Shown here one piece after another: positions 34,331 through 44,825 of a stretch of DNA of 64,000 nt. The position numbers and the translations under genes are program-made. Origin of the DNA: Aspidapion aeneum (lineage: Eukaryota; Arthropoda; Insecta; Coleoptera; Brentidae); contig OY755039.1 of NCBI GenBank assembly GCA_963576565.1, positions 83,478,955-83,542,954 of the forward strand, in the 5' to 3' direction. Numbering within the stretch: position 1 is the stretch's first letter; each line of letters begins with the position of its first letter. The notes beneath the pieces were generated by a model. The model did not search any database and was not told where the DNA came from. It saw only the letters and a program-made list of their open reading frames with translations.

Positions 34331-34470
34331 GGCGCAACAAAAAAGTTTCAAAATCATCTGAAACGCAAAGATATATAAAAATTTTTGAAATCGGAGCAAC
34401 TTTTTTTTTCTCGAAAAAATTAGGATCACCATAGCTCACACTACTATAGTATAGTATATGTGTGAGCTAA
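33636..34470 (+). mobile_element. Helitron-like non-autonomous element HLE-2 inside ORF2
   Basis: 835 bp, TACTCTGCC ... GAGCTAA, inserted between A (33635) and T (34471) of the endonuclease coding sequence with no other duplication. Left subterminal hairpin (AGCTCACA ... TGTGAGCT), three internal 115-120 bp tandem units (starting near 33725, 33845, 33963), the caaatttcattaaaatcgg motif, a GACA tract (34179-34330) and a 3' hairpin are all as in HLE-1. Because the host sequence is a readable coding frame, the boundaries are known to within two or three bases. Confidence 0.75.
34179..34330. repeat. GACA microsatellite in HLE-2
   Basis: About 37 tetranucleotide units; longer than in HLE-1 (113 bp) and HLE-3 (about 24 bp). 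Confidence 0.95.
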
Positions 34471-34471
34471 T

Positions 34472-34618
34472 AGTTTTTGTTTTTGTCCTTAGCCCGCGTA
34501 CGTTTTGATAATAAATTGAAAGGATATCACAGCGCCTACCAGACTCAGTCGACTGTAGTGAAATATTGTGGGGATCAACAGTAAACTCAACTAAGGAGGG
34601 GGCTAGCGCGGTTGGCTG
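34472..34618 (-). pseudogene. ORF2 N-terminal segment (endonuclease start)
   Basis: The frame directly following the ORF1 stop is open through LAPSLVEFTVDPHN and CDILSIYYQNVRGLRTKTK, the first conserved block of the endonuclease with its catalytic asparagine, and then meets HLE-2. It has no in-frame ATG after the ORF1 stop. Confidence 0.8.
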
Positions 34619-35140
34619 CTACATGGTGGACCCAAAAATTTCCGACTTGTATTTTTGGTTTGCTTGTTTATAAGCGTAACATGCATCACAATTCCAGCAA
34701 GCATGATTTATTTCGATGTTTAGGTCGAATTTTGTTTTAAGATGCTTACAATTGACGCAGCATTTATTGGCAGAGTTGTCACACGCGTTTACCAAGTGTG
34801 GCCCAGCGCAGAGAGGGCAGGTGGGGTCTTTTTGACAATATTTTTTTGAGTGGCCAAAGTTGTTGCAGTTGAAACAGCGTGATAAAGAAGTTGAATCATA
34901 AACGGTACAATAATCAAGACCAACTACAAGGCGTTTTTTATCAGTTAGTTTTTTGTGTGTGACCATATCTACTTGCAGTACCATCTGGAAAATGTTCGCG
35001 TTATTTTTGGTTGGCCAGACTTTTAGAATATTTATATCTGCTGAGTTATTAAAGAAAAAATTTTGAGTTTTTAGGTGTCGTAATAGTACGTCTTTGTCGT
35101 ACAAACTATAAAGCACTACAAACTGCCTAATAAACTAAAT
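34619..35140 (-). pseudogene. ORF1 (gag-like) C-terminus with zinc knuckles
   Basis: The frame encodes CFNCNNFGHSKKYC (C-x2-C-x4-H-x4-C), CPLCAGPHLVNAC (C-x2-C-x3-H-x4-C) and CCVNCKHLK, then a cysteine-rich tail WNCDACYAYK, and stops with TAG at 34619-34621. This triple-cysteine-cluster order is standard for nucleic-acid-binding ORF1 proteins of insect Jockey/I-type elements. The N-terminal half is absent: a stop lies a few codons upstream of 35116. Confidence 0.85.
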
Positions 35141-35851
35141 ATACCAACAATTAAAACGAACTTGTATTAGCACATATTTTTGGGCGAAACTTGTGAAAAT
35201 ATATTTATTTTTTCTAATATCACAAGTTTTATGTGAAATTTATATATTTATTTATTTGTATTTTCTAATTTGATTTTTATAAAATATTTGTAAAAATACC
35301 TACATATTATAGAAAGCCTTAATATTCACAAGGTTTATGCGATTTTATTCATTTTTAGAAAATAGAGATCGTGATACTTCTAAGTTAGGAAAATCACATT
35401 TTGTAGCTTGTACTTTAGTAATGACCGTAATGTCGATGCCTTAAAGCGAAGTCGTTTGTTCTTCCGCCAAATCTGGTGTAAAATTTTACTTCCGGTGTTA
35501 TCCTTCTTCTTTTAACTTTTAGTTCACAGGTCACCGGGATTTGCTGCGATCAGGGTAAACCGTTATGTTTCTATTCCTCTCCAATCACCTGCTATACCAG
35601 TTTTTCTTTTTCTAAGCAAGCTACCCTATGGTCAGTATAGCTTTTTTTCATGTGGTATACCTACATGATCCCCAGTCCCGTATCAAATATATATATATAC
35701 GTCAAATTTCGCCTCAAACCTGAGGCTTCCCTGACTGATATTGTAATTCGGCAGTTGGTCTGTTTTCAGTAAATGTCCACATTTCATGTTTTCTTTTCAG
35801 ACACCATCATCCCCATTAATCGTCCCTTAACACTTGTTACACTCGTACCGA

Positions 35852-35900
35852 AGAGGTCCAAGAAGACCGAAACTAGTATGCGAGCTAGTAATATCCCTTT
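35852..35900 (+). ncRNA. Degenerate hammerhead-like motif
   Basis: CCGAAGAGGTCCAAGAAGAC continues CGAAACTAG...CTAGTA. Stem II GGTC/GACC and stem III ACTAG/CTAGT are perfect and GAAA is in place, but the core is CCGAAGA instead of CUGANGA and no stem I is evident. Confidence 0.25.
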
Positions 35901-37380
35901 TTGAGGAATTGCCCGCAATCTTTGTTGTTTTTTCGTTAATTATGTCCTCACAATATTCCTTTTAATAAAAGAGGATCCAAAATTATATTAAAATGTGCGC
36001 AAACATTGAATTAGTTGCAAAAACGGTAATTTGTTTTGGAAAAAACTCCGTCATAATTTGTTTGACATAAACAGTCAAAACAACAACGAATAGAAAACGT
36101 CAAAGCCCGCCTAAATCAATAATATGTTCGTAACGACCAGGTAAGAGTATATATGTTCATTTCTAATGAAATCGTTTAGAAGAAGACATCAATAAAAAGC
36201 AAGTAAAATAGTAAGCTAATGACTAATTAGTGCAGTGCCTCATTTTGGGAATCAATATCAATAAAAAAATTAAAGGAAGTGCGTGCCACTGTATGTACCC
36301 CTCTACTCCATTCCCGCCAATCAAGATTTTGATGACGCGGTGTCACTTTAATACAATATCAACTATAGTAGAATTATCCTGTCTGTGTATTATTTTTCAG
36401 ATTGATGTTTGTTTACCCATATTTCAAAACATTTTGTTCACTTAAAAATTGCACTTTTAGTGGTTATAAAAACCAAATTTTATTATACCGATAATACTTA
36501 TTTTTACAACACAAAGTAATAATAATACGAGAAAACATAAAAAACTTTTTTATTTAAATAAAGAGGAAAACTATAAAAGCAAACTAGCTAACGAACCTCC
36601 GCGAACTTTAAAACTTTATTTGGAAAGAAAGCAGCGCTGGTTAGAATGAAACAACTTTGTTTTTAAGTGAATTCGAGATTGTCTAGGGGTTTTGTTTATT
36701 AATTGCGAGAAAAGTTTTCTTGGCATACAATTCTGTAACTCTTGTAGTTCTTGAAATAAAGTAGTTTTTGCATATAATAGTGACAGTCGTTTTGCAGCGT
36801 TTAAAAATGTTAAGATTTCCTATAGTTGAGAGGCTTATAGTCAAAAATCGTGTCATAGTTATGGGAGATGTTTTAAAATAGCTATAGATAATAGGTTAAA
36901 CAATACTAAGGCGTTGGGTGTTTGCCTCCAATTTGAGTGGAAGGGCCTGGGTGTCGTCATAAATCCTATCCAATGTTTTTTCACACACTTTGCCTTATAA
37001 CTTTCGCTAAATTACATAAATATAAATGATTAAAGGTTCACAAAAATACTGCTAAAACAATTTTTATTTGGAAGGCAACATCAATTAATATGGTGAAGAG
37101 AAAAAATTGAAAAATAAAGTTTTAGACTATCTTGATTGATTGTGGATCACCTAATTTTAATTCGCCGGGTGTTTACCTCAAATTTTCCACAAACTTTTGC
37201 TTTTAACTTTTGCCATATCAAGCTCAGAGAAAAATTGTATGAGTTATGATTTTTTCCGCAATGGAACAAAAATTTAATTTTTGTGTTAAAAAGCTTTATG
37301 TCTCAAGAACTAGTAAAGATTATAAACAACAAGTGAAATTAAAGAAAGAAAAATAAGAAAAAAGTTTTTCTGTCTTCGGC

Positions 37381-37460
37381 CGGGACTCAAACCCGGAACC
37401 TTTGACAGTGGGAAAGAAGAATCATTGGATGGATGACTTGTTTGAGTTAATACCCTGAGA
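37381..37460 (-). ncRNA. tRNA-like relic or tRNA-derived SINE head
   Basis: On the minus strand CCGGG-TTTGAGT-CCCGG forms a perfect 5-bp T-arm with a 7-nt loop close to the RNA polymerase III B box (GGTTTGAGTCC). A matching acceptor stem and clear A box were not found, so it is not a functional tRNA. Confidence 0.35.
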
Positions 37461-38196
37461 ATCTCTCGTTCTTGCTTTTAGAAATTCCAGTCGCATATCT
37501 GCTATGGTATCTCTTTTTGGGGATCCTGTTCTCAGGATTTATTTGACTTTGTGTTTAAGCTTTACAAAGAAAAAATGGCAATAACATACATGTGCAGAGT
37601 AAAACGGTTTACTTCTTAAAAGTCTTTAGATATTTATAGAAAGTGGTTACGGAACATTAAGTTCCATATTTATTTTGGGGGCACTTTGTTTGGTCTTGGT
37701 TTAAAAAAAATACAAAAATGAGTTATCCTACACTAATATATGGAAGCTAGCCCAAATCTACCCCATTCCATGTTTAAGAAAAATAAGATTTAAATAAAAA
37801 CAAAGCTTAACTTAATCAAAAAATACCAGCTAACTAACAGCAATACTTATTATTGTTGGGGTGACTAAAGCAATATGGAAGCTAACCAAAATTTTTTCTC
37901 AGTTCAGCGGTCTAGGAGACACACACACAGACTGACTGATCACGACGATATTGGTAAATACAACAATAACACATTTTCAGCGTTATCTGAAAAAAAAAAT
38001 CGTCGAAAATAATACCTTATCTAGCCATTGCTGCACGGACTAGGAAGGTAAAAATTAAATATTTCTAATACTTTTCCACTCACTCATCAACTGACTGCAT
38101 TTTGGGGGAGCTTGAGCCCCAAGTTTAATGGCTTAAGACACATTAAGAAAGAAAAGAATTGCAATATAAAAAACTACCAGCAAAAAAAAATTGCAC

Positions 38197-38513
38197 AGCA
38201 GGCGAAAATTTTAGATTTTTTTTTGTTGAAAAAATCGCGCCGCGGAAATTTTTATGTAGATATAATGAAGAAAAAGACGGCGCAGGCGAAAATTTCTAAA
38301 AAATTAGGTTCTATTAGAATACAGAACATAAAAAAACTGTCAGATAATTGCGCGGCAGGCAAAAATATCATAAAATTCAAATACATTTCTGAAAAAATCG
38401 CGTTGTGGAAAACATTTTGCAGATACGACGAAAATAATGGCACCGCAGGAGTAAATTTGAGAAAAAATACATATATTTTTAAAAAAATTGGCGCTACAGT
38501 AGAAAATTTCTAG
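38197..38513. repeat. Degenerate 150-165 bp tandem repeat
   Basis: Two related units share gcaggcRaaaatWt and gaaaaaatcgcg(c/t)(c/t)g(c/t)gg blocks (38228 and 38393). A 133-codon open frame across it is repetitive and lysine-rich, with no known domain. Confidence 0.5.
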
Positions 38514-38829
38514 TAGAAAGGAAAATAAAGTGGAATTTCAGAGAAATGAAATAATTTAAAGAAGAAACGGCGCCGCGTGCTAATCATTTTCGGAAAAATG
38601 GTATCAAATTATAAAGTTTTGTATGGTTTAATAAAAGTCGAGTCAGAGATTTTTGCTACAAAACTTATTTTAATAATAAACCGCGCGCGCGAAAAATCTG
38701 TGTTAAATATCTATAAATAATGTATATTATAAATAATATATCATGTTTAAAAGCAAAAAAAGTGTACCATCACCTATGAAGCTTGTTTTAAAAATTAGCG
38801 ATAATGCCGAATTATTTCAGGATAGCCAT

Positions 38830-39116
38830 TGTTCATTCCGGGTTATTATTTATTTAAAAAATAATTTATTTTGTTTGATTTTATTTTTTAAGCATTTCTT
38901 TGTTTTTACTATATATTTAAATACGGCCTTTTGAATTAATTAGGCCATAATTGGGCTTCCTATAAGTTACTCTAATCAATCATAATTAAATGGTTAATTA
39001 GTTGTTAAAATAATTATAATTAGGAATAAAATTTTAAATCCATTTTTCTACTTTTAAATTAAAATAAAAATACACCAGTGAAACTCATTTTAGCGCCCCT
39101 CTTAAAGTTGGAACTG
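38830..39116 (+). repeat. BEL-2 5' LTR, truncated
   Basis: Starts TGTTCATTCC. It is cut at 39115/39116 by the deletion that joins it to the RT domain. Confidence 0.85.
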
Positions 39117-40393
39117 CGAGTGCTACCGGTCCAGGAAGCCCTTTGGCCCTTAACGAGACTTTGCTTGTAGGACCAAAGTTGCAAACTGACATTTGTGTCA
39201 TTCTTTTAAACTTTCGCTTGCATAAAATAGCTTTTATAGCCGATATGTCTAAAATGTATAGACAAATTATCGTTGCGCAGGCGCATCAGTGTTATCAGCG
39301 CATATTGTGGAGATTTGATCCTAACGATGCCATTATGGAGTGTCAGCTTAAGCGTGTTACGTATGGTTTAGCACCATCTAGCTAGTTGTCTATAAGGGTC
39401 TTGCAACATTTAGCTAAATCTGAAGAACATAAATACCCCCTTGCGAGTAAAGTTCTTTTAAATGACATTTTCGTCGATGATATCTCGAGTGGGGGGGATA
39501 ATTTAAGGGATGCAATAGAACTTAGAGATCAACTTATTTTATTGCTTAAAAGTGGGGGATTTGACTTGCATAAATGGGCTTCCAATGACCCAAGATTTTT
39601 AAAGGGTTTGCCTGATGAGTCTATAAATCCGAATGCGCTACAGTTTGAATGCGATAATTTAACCAAAGTTTTGAGACTTCAGTGGCAGCCCAATTCTGAC
39701 TATTTTACTTTTAATGTTACTCCTCAGGAACGAAATTGTACTAAACGTCAGATTCTTTCGGAACTAGCCACCTTTTTTAACCCATTAGGAATGGTTTCAC
39801 CAATAACTTTTTTCATAAAATGCCTTATTCAAAAACTTTGGATAAAAGGGTTAAATTGGGATGACCACGCCCCCGCGGAAATAAGACAAGTTTGGTCTCG
39901 CTATAAAGCCGAATTGCCGCTCTTAAAGGAATTTAAATTAATGCGCCACATAAATATTTTTTCTGGCAATGCTTCTTATGAAATTCACTCCTTTGCAGAC
40001 GCAAGTACACTTGGTTACGCATCAGTTTGCTATTTAAGAGTTTGCTATAAGAATGAAATTTCGGTCTATTTTTTATGTAGCAAAACAAGAGTAGCTCCTA
40101 CTAAAAATATTTTGAGCATAGCTCGCTTGGAATTATCAGCGGCCCTTTTAGCTGCGCAACTCGCTAATTTTGTTTACGAAGCTTTCAACAACCATATAAA
40201 AATAAATAAAATATTTGGTTGTTCAGATTCAACAGTAACTTTGTGTTGGATTAAAGGACACCCTTCTCGTTGGAAAACCTTCGTTAGCAATCGGGTCTCT
40301 ATGATTCAGGAAAAAATTCCACCCGATTCGTGGAACTATGTTCCTACCTCTTTAAATCCAGCTGATGTGGCGCCTTTCCCTCTGAATTATTAA
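39116..40393 (+). pseudogene. pol: BEL-2 reverse transcriptase and RNase H
   Basis: Coding sequence begins mid-motif (ASATGPGSPLALNETLL), passes LVGPKLQTDI and ADMSKMYRQI, meets a TAG at 39383-39385 in place of the tyrosine of the APSSYLS block, and continues in the same frame. The RT catalytic box is intact (FVDDISSG), followed by GGFDLHKWASND, the RNase H start SFADASTLGYASVCYL, RLELSAALLAAQL and HPSRWKTFVSNRV. It ends at 40393 where the NPADVASRG motif has lost its last residues and the frame. Confidence 0.9.
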
Positions 40394-40896
40394 ACCATGA
40401 TTTGTTTTACAGTGGTCCAGACTTTTTATGTAAAACATCTGAGCAATGGCCTGCACAAAAAAGTTTATCTGAAAATAGCGAAACTAAAGCAGAAGGAAGG
40501 TCCGCCACTGTGCTTTTTACCATCAATAAAAATGCTGAAAACTATTATGAGATAATTTTGAATAAATTTTTGAACTTTTCCACAATGTGTCGAGTTTTAA
40601 CATATATCTTTCGATTTTTACGGAATTATTTCAAACCAAAAATTGAACATATAACAGGTTTATTAACATTTTTGGAAATAAATAATGCTCTGATAAAACT
40701 CATAAAACATGTTCAAAAATTAGCTTTTTTAGAGGAATTGAAAAAATTAAAAAATAATGAATGCCTTCCAAAACCCTTACAAAAATTAAATCTTTTTTTG
40801 GATTCAGATGATGTAATAAGGGTGGTAGATTGCATTATTCGTCTCTGGCTTACGATAAAAAGCACCCTATTTTGCTACCCCGCGATAGTAAATTAA
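40374..40896 (+). pseudogene. pol: BEL-2 linker between RNase H and integrase
   Basis: The frame reads FYSGPDFLCKTSEQWP, FSTMCRVLTYIFRFLRN, PLQKLNLFLDSDDVIRV and loses the frame at about 40822, before the RLHYSSLAYDKKHPILLP segment. Confidence 0.85.
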
Positions 40897-41264
40897 CCTA
40901 CATGATTATTAAAAACATTCATTTAAAATACTTTCACGCTGGACTGTTGATGGTAAATCATCTTTTAAACCAACGGTATTGGGTCCTCTCATCAAAACGT
41001 GCTATCACTCATATTTTGTCCAACTGCGTAAGATGTTTTAAAGTCAAACCTCAACCTTTGCAGCCGTTAATGGGGTCACTTCCTACTGCTCGATTGGAGC
41101 AATGCCGAGCCTTTGCCAATGCTGGGGTGGATTTCGGCGGTCCTTATCAAATTTCACTAGGAAAAACAGTGGGAAAAACCAGGGCAGCAAAAACTGGCAA
41201 AGCTTATATAGATAGAGGCCATTTTAAACTCGCGGCCCTTAACGCCCTTGAGTTCGGATCCTAA
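40825..41264 (+). pseudogene. pol: BEL-2 integrase zinc domain; catalytic core deleted
   Basis: The frame holds the HHCC module (IHLKYFHAG ... LSNCVRCFK), AGVDFGGPY, and GKAYI, then jumps directly to sequence that in another frame is [20 protein letters not shown]. About 120 residues with the second and third catalytic residues of the integrase core are therefore deleted. Confidence 0.88.
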
Positions 41265-41646
41265 CGATTTGAGTGTCTTAGCGCCCAATCATTTTCTTAC
41301 GTTAGAATCACCGGCTTCACCGCCTAATCCCGTTTGAAATTAAATAGATTGAGTCGTTGGCAGCTAGTACAGCGCCTTCAACAGGATTTTTGGCAGAGAT
41401 ATAAATTGGAATATTTACACACTCTTCAACAGAGGCATAAATGGTTAAAGGATAATACAATGCCATCTGTTGGAACGTTAGTTTTAATAAAGGAGGGTTG
41501 TTTACCTCCTCTTCGGTGGAAGCTTGGCCGTATTGTTGAATTGAATATCTAGAGTGGCAACATTAAAGACAGCTTCCAATGCAGCTTTAAAACGTCCTCT
41601 CTTAAAACTTTGTCCACTTCCCATTGAGAATGCTGAAAATGCGTAG
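41265..41646 (+). pseudogene. pol: BEL-2 pol C-terminus
   Basis: Fragments in changing frames encode [46 protein letters not shown] and a final LKLCPLPIENAENA-like end with TAG at 41644-41646, 20 bp before the 3' LTR. Confidence 0.85.
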
Positions 41647-41655
41647 GCATTTTTC
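41635..41655 (+). promoter_or_regulatory. Hairpin across the BEL-2 pol stop codon
   Basis: GAAAATGC faces GCATTTTTC with a 4-nt loop containing the TAG, in the same position as the BEL-1 hairpin; a G5 tract follows. Confidence 0.55.
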
Positions 41656-41666
41656 AGGGGGTGTGA

Positions 41667-41953
41667 TGTTCATTCCGGGTTATTATTTATTTAAAAAATA
41701 ATTTATTTTGTTTAATTTTATTTTTTAAGCATTTCTTTGTTTTTACTATATATTTAAATAAGGCCTTTTGAACTAATTAGACCATAATTGGGCTTCCTAT
41801 AAGTTACTCTAATCAATCATAATTAAATGGTTAATTAGTTGTTAAAATAATTATAATTAGGAATAAAATCTTAAATCCATTTTTCTACTTTTAAATTAAA
41901 ATAAAAATACACCAGTGAAACTCATTTTAGCGCCCCTCTTAAAGTTGGAACTG
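41667..41953 (+). repeat. BEL-2 3' LTR, shared part
   Basis: Begins TGTTCATTCC and matches the 5' LTR for 287 bp. The true end is probably further downstream. Confidence 0.85.
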
Positions 41954-42529
41954 GACATATGTTCGTGAGCTCGCTTGTGAATAAAAATAATGAAAAACAG
42001 TTGCTTTTCGAGCCTCACACAGTCAATAGAACGATCTAAAAATAAAACAATACTGATAAGAAATACGTAAACGAATTCCGCCTACACGTTTTTTGGCTAT
42101 GATCAATATTAATATATTTAATATTAAAACCAAAGACACAATAAAATTTTCACTTTTGATTATTAACGCGATTACGCGTGTGTTTCATTTTCATCATTCA
42201 ATATTACTGGAATAGAAGCTGGACACATGGAGTCATCTCCCTGGAAGGCCTTCCCAGAACTGGAATAAAGACAATACAGCAGTAAGTGATTATATTTTTT
42301 AGTGTCGAAATTCGCTTATAAAATTATATTAACAATAATAATTTCTTAGTGCATAAATTTAGTGCTAAGCTTGAGCGGAGCTGGTTTTAGTAATCGTATA
42401 TTTTTATTTAGGGAAATTTCTACCCTTTCAGCTTGATATTATCGGCCAACTTAAATGCTTGTAAAATTAAAATAAACATAATCCATAATAATTCTAAAAA
42501 ATAAAATAAAATATAAAATTCTAATTTAG
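41954..42529. other. Probable remainder of BEL-2 LTR, no gene
   Basis: The stretch gctggacacatggagtc ... acaatacagcagtaagtg resembles the BEL-1 LTR portion around its ACTGGTAAGT donor in layout, suggesting LTR continuation. No coding sequence. Confidence 0.4.
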
Positions 42530-43796
42530 ATTTACAGTCCGCTATGCAAGCCAATTTTAACTGGGCGGGAAGTAGACAGCCATGCTAGAACACAAAATAA
42601 AGAAGTTTTATATAGCGAATGGAAAAAATCCCAAAACGAAAAAAATTCACTTAGTGTACAAGTGGATTATCTCCGAAGTCAACTGGAAAGTATGCAAAAA
42701 CAATTTGCAGATTTAGAGACAAAAGTCACTAAAAAAGAAGAGTCTGACATGGACTACATTACTGATGAGGACGATCTAGCAAGAGAAACTGAGTGGATCA
42801 GACAAAAAGGAAAAGGTTGGAAAAAACGTCGAATGGATACTTCACTCTCACCATCAGAAAAAAGCTCGGGCACTGGAGAGCGCTCCAATAAAACACAAAA
42901 TGAAGAACCCCCTACTAAGGTTAAAAAAGCTCCATTACCTCCACCGATTATGGTAAATGGCGTAAATAATTTTAATGATATTTATGAAAAGTTAAATATC
43001 ATACAAGGAGTTAAAATAAAAGTTTTAAATAACGAAAATATTAAAATAAATGTACAAGACGCAGACAGCTATCGGCTGGTTACTAAAATGCTTAATGAAA
43101 TAAAGCATCAATGGCACTCATACGAAAACAAACAAATAAGGCCAATTAGAGTAATAGCGAATAGGCTACACTTCTCATGTGACCCACAAAAAATTGAAGC
43201 TGATCTACAAAAAAAAGGTTTTAAGGCACTAGAAGCCAGCAACAAACTGAAATGGAGAACAAGACAACCTCTTAACATGTTTATGCTAACATTTAGCCAC
43301 GATGAAGATATCAACAAAATTTTTGAAATTTCCGGTATCCTTGGGATTGTAGTGGAAATAAAAGCACTCAAAATTAGTCCCTCAATGCAAAATATGTCAA
43401 TTTTATGGACACACGCAAAAATATTGCGCTAAAGAACCACGTTGCGTAAAATGCACGGGGAAACATCTTACTGTAGAATGCCCCAAACCAAAAGAATCTG
43501 AGCCAAAATGCATCCACTGTGGAGGCAAGCATCCTGCTAACTACAGAGGATGCCTTGTTGCTAAAGAAATACAAAAATTAAAAAATAAACCTAAGAAACC
43601 GAATCTCACACCAAACGGGATTACAAATAGACAAACCCAACAGACAAGAAACACAGTCACACAAAACTCTGTGACAAGGACATACAGCCAAGTAGCAGCA
43701 ACAGCTACTATACCTGATATTAATATCAGTAGTCAAAATACTATGGAACAAACACTTCAATTAATTTTGGAGAAATTGAATAAACTTGATGAGTGA
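42530..43796 (+). pseudogene. ORF1 (gag-like) of a Jockey-type non-LTR element
   Basis: The frame is open from 42530 without an early ATG, contains a coiled-coil-like start (LRSQLESMQKQFADLETKV), a charged linker, and the PRE_C2HC-type region of insect ORF1 proteins (IRVIANRLHFSCDPQKIEAD, PLNMFMLTF). A single frameshift at about 43380 moves reading to the next frame, which encodes three zinc knuckles, CKICQFYGHTQKYC, CVKCTGKHLTVEC and CIHCGGKHPANYRGC, and a tail ending LDE and TGA at 43794-43796. In the family this protein coats element RNA. The start is uncertain. Confidence 0.8.
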
Positions 43797-43853
43797 TTAT
43801 TAACTAAACTAAACTAGAAAGTAGCAATAACGGAGCTACCAATATGCCTCAAA

Positions 43854-43973
43854 ATGGTCAGTAATCTTAAAATTCTATCTTGGAATTCCAATGGTCTCTT
43901 GCAACATCAGCAAGACTTGCAAGTTATTCTAGACATAGAAAAAAATGACGTCTCTCTTGTGTCACAAATCTAG
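43854..43973 (+). pseudogene. 5' stub of the matching ORF2 (endonuclease start)
   Basis: An ATG 58 bp after ORF1 opens MVSNLKILSWNSNGLLQHQQ, the first block of APE endonucleases with its catalytic asparagine, and continues 39 codons to a TAG exactly where the conserved glutamate motif (SET) is expected. Nothing of the remaining ORF2 follows, so the element is truncated at its 3' side, which is unusual for 5'-truncating LINEs and implies a later deletion. Confidence 0.75.
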
Positions 43974-44267
43974 ATGTTTAAGAAAAATATAACATAAATA
44001 AAAGCAAAGCCTAAGTAATTAAAAAAAAAGCGGAGAGAAGTGATATGTATTATTTTATAAGCAAAGCAAAAAGGCGAAAAGGTATATTGTGTACAAAAAA
44101 GAAGAATGTAAAAATCCCAAAAGCAAACAAATAAGTTATTATTTATTCATGTTCTTAAAGGCAAAAAGGGAAAAATATAAAAGACACAAAATTATAATAA
44201 ATTATAAAGTGAAATAAATTTTAAAAAAACGTACGCCTACAGCTATTTACTCAATACGTATGTAAAG
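43974..44267. other. A-rich DNA, no gene seen
   Basis: No motif found. Confidence 0.5.
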
Positions 44268-44550
44268 GCGGGTCTACACGTAACATTTTGCCTGACATTT
44301 TACCCGAGAACCAACACAACTTTGTTTTTGCCTGAACTAAACAGGACTGAAGCCGACCTGTTGAACTGATCGGCAGAGGGTTTGTTACCGGTAAAACTTC
44401 AGGCAAAAATGAACGTGTATTTGATGATCAGTTTTAACTGACAGTTTTAGCGGCATTTCTTGTGGTATTGCATACAACTTTAGTTCCTTTTGAGTGCATC
44501 TTTGAAGTTCGTATAAGAAATATCCGACATTAGATAATGGTGAAAAGAAT
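44268..44550 (+). mobile_element. Partial copy of the TIR transposon family also at 16.3-16.9 kb
   Basis: Starts GGGTCTACACGTAACATTTT and continues with segments inverted relative to 16620-16905 (accggtaaaac, agcggcatttcttgtgg, ccgacattagata). Confidence 0.5.
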
Positions 44551-44825
44551 TTTGTTTCTGAATTTTTAAAATATATAAAAATAATCCATGTTTGTTTAAT
44601 TTTAACATATCCAATAACCAATCCTGAGAAAAACAATCAGGCTTACGACGTGTTACTTAAGAACACTTTTTTTGGTTTCCTGAATTTTATTAGACAAACT
44701 GATATAATCACTAAGAGGAGTTCTGGTTTTATATTTAATTAAAAAACTGAAGAGCGCGTAGCAAAAATTTGACGATGGTGTAGTCACCGGTTTGCCTTCA
44801 GTTTTGCCTGACCGTTTTGTGTTAA

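Larger units (their letters stand above)
30675..35145 (-). mobile_element. 5'-truncated Jockey/CR1-type non-LTR retrotransposon split by HLE-2
   Basis: On the minus strand the order is ORF1 C-terminus (34619-35140), ORF2 start (34472-34618), insertion of HLE-2 (33636-34470), the rest of ORF2 (30850-33635), a short 3' UTR and a tail of about seven TAAAA units (30675-30712). The 5' part of ORF1 is missing, typical of incomplete target-primed reverse transcription. Removing the insert leaves the ORF2 reading frame continuous. No RNase H domain follows RT. Confidence 0.85.
35150..38820. other. No intact gene; dispersed repeats, tRNA-like relic, degenerate tandem repeat
   Basis: AT-rich. Contains a hammerhead-like motif at 35852, a dispersed repeat at 36825-36960 shared with 7190-7230 and 16937, a tRNA-like T-arm at 37385, and degenerate 150-165 bp tandem units at 38197-38513. 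Confidence 0.5.
38830..41953 (+). mobile_element. Internally deleted BEL/Pao element (BEL-2)
   Basis: Direct 287-bp repeats (38830-39116 and 41667-41953) with about five differences mark LTR sequence. The 5' copy is fused directly to RT coding sequence at 39116, so the rest of the 5' LTR, leader, gag and protease are deleted. Pol continues with stops, frameshifts and a deleted integrase core. The 3' LTR probably continues beyond 41953 (a splice-donor-like cagcagtaagtg lies at about 42280), but its end cannot be fixed because the 5' LTR is truncated. Confidence 0.85.

Noticed and set aside
37381..37460. Functional tRNA gene
   Set aside because: Only the T-arm is convincing; no acceptor pairing, D-arm or anticodon loop could be assembled.
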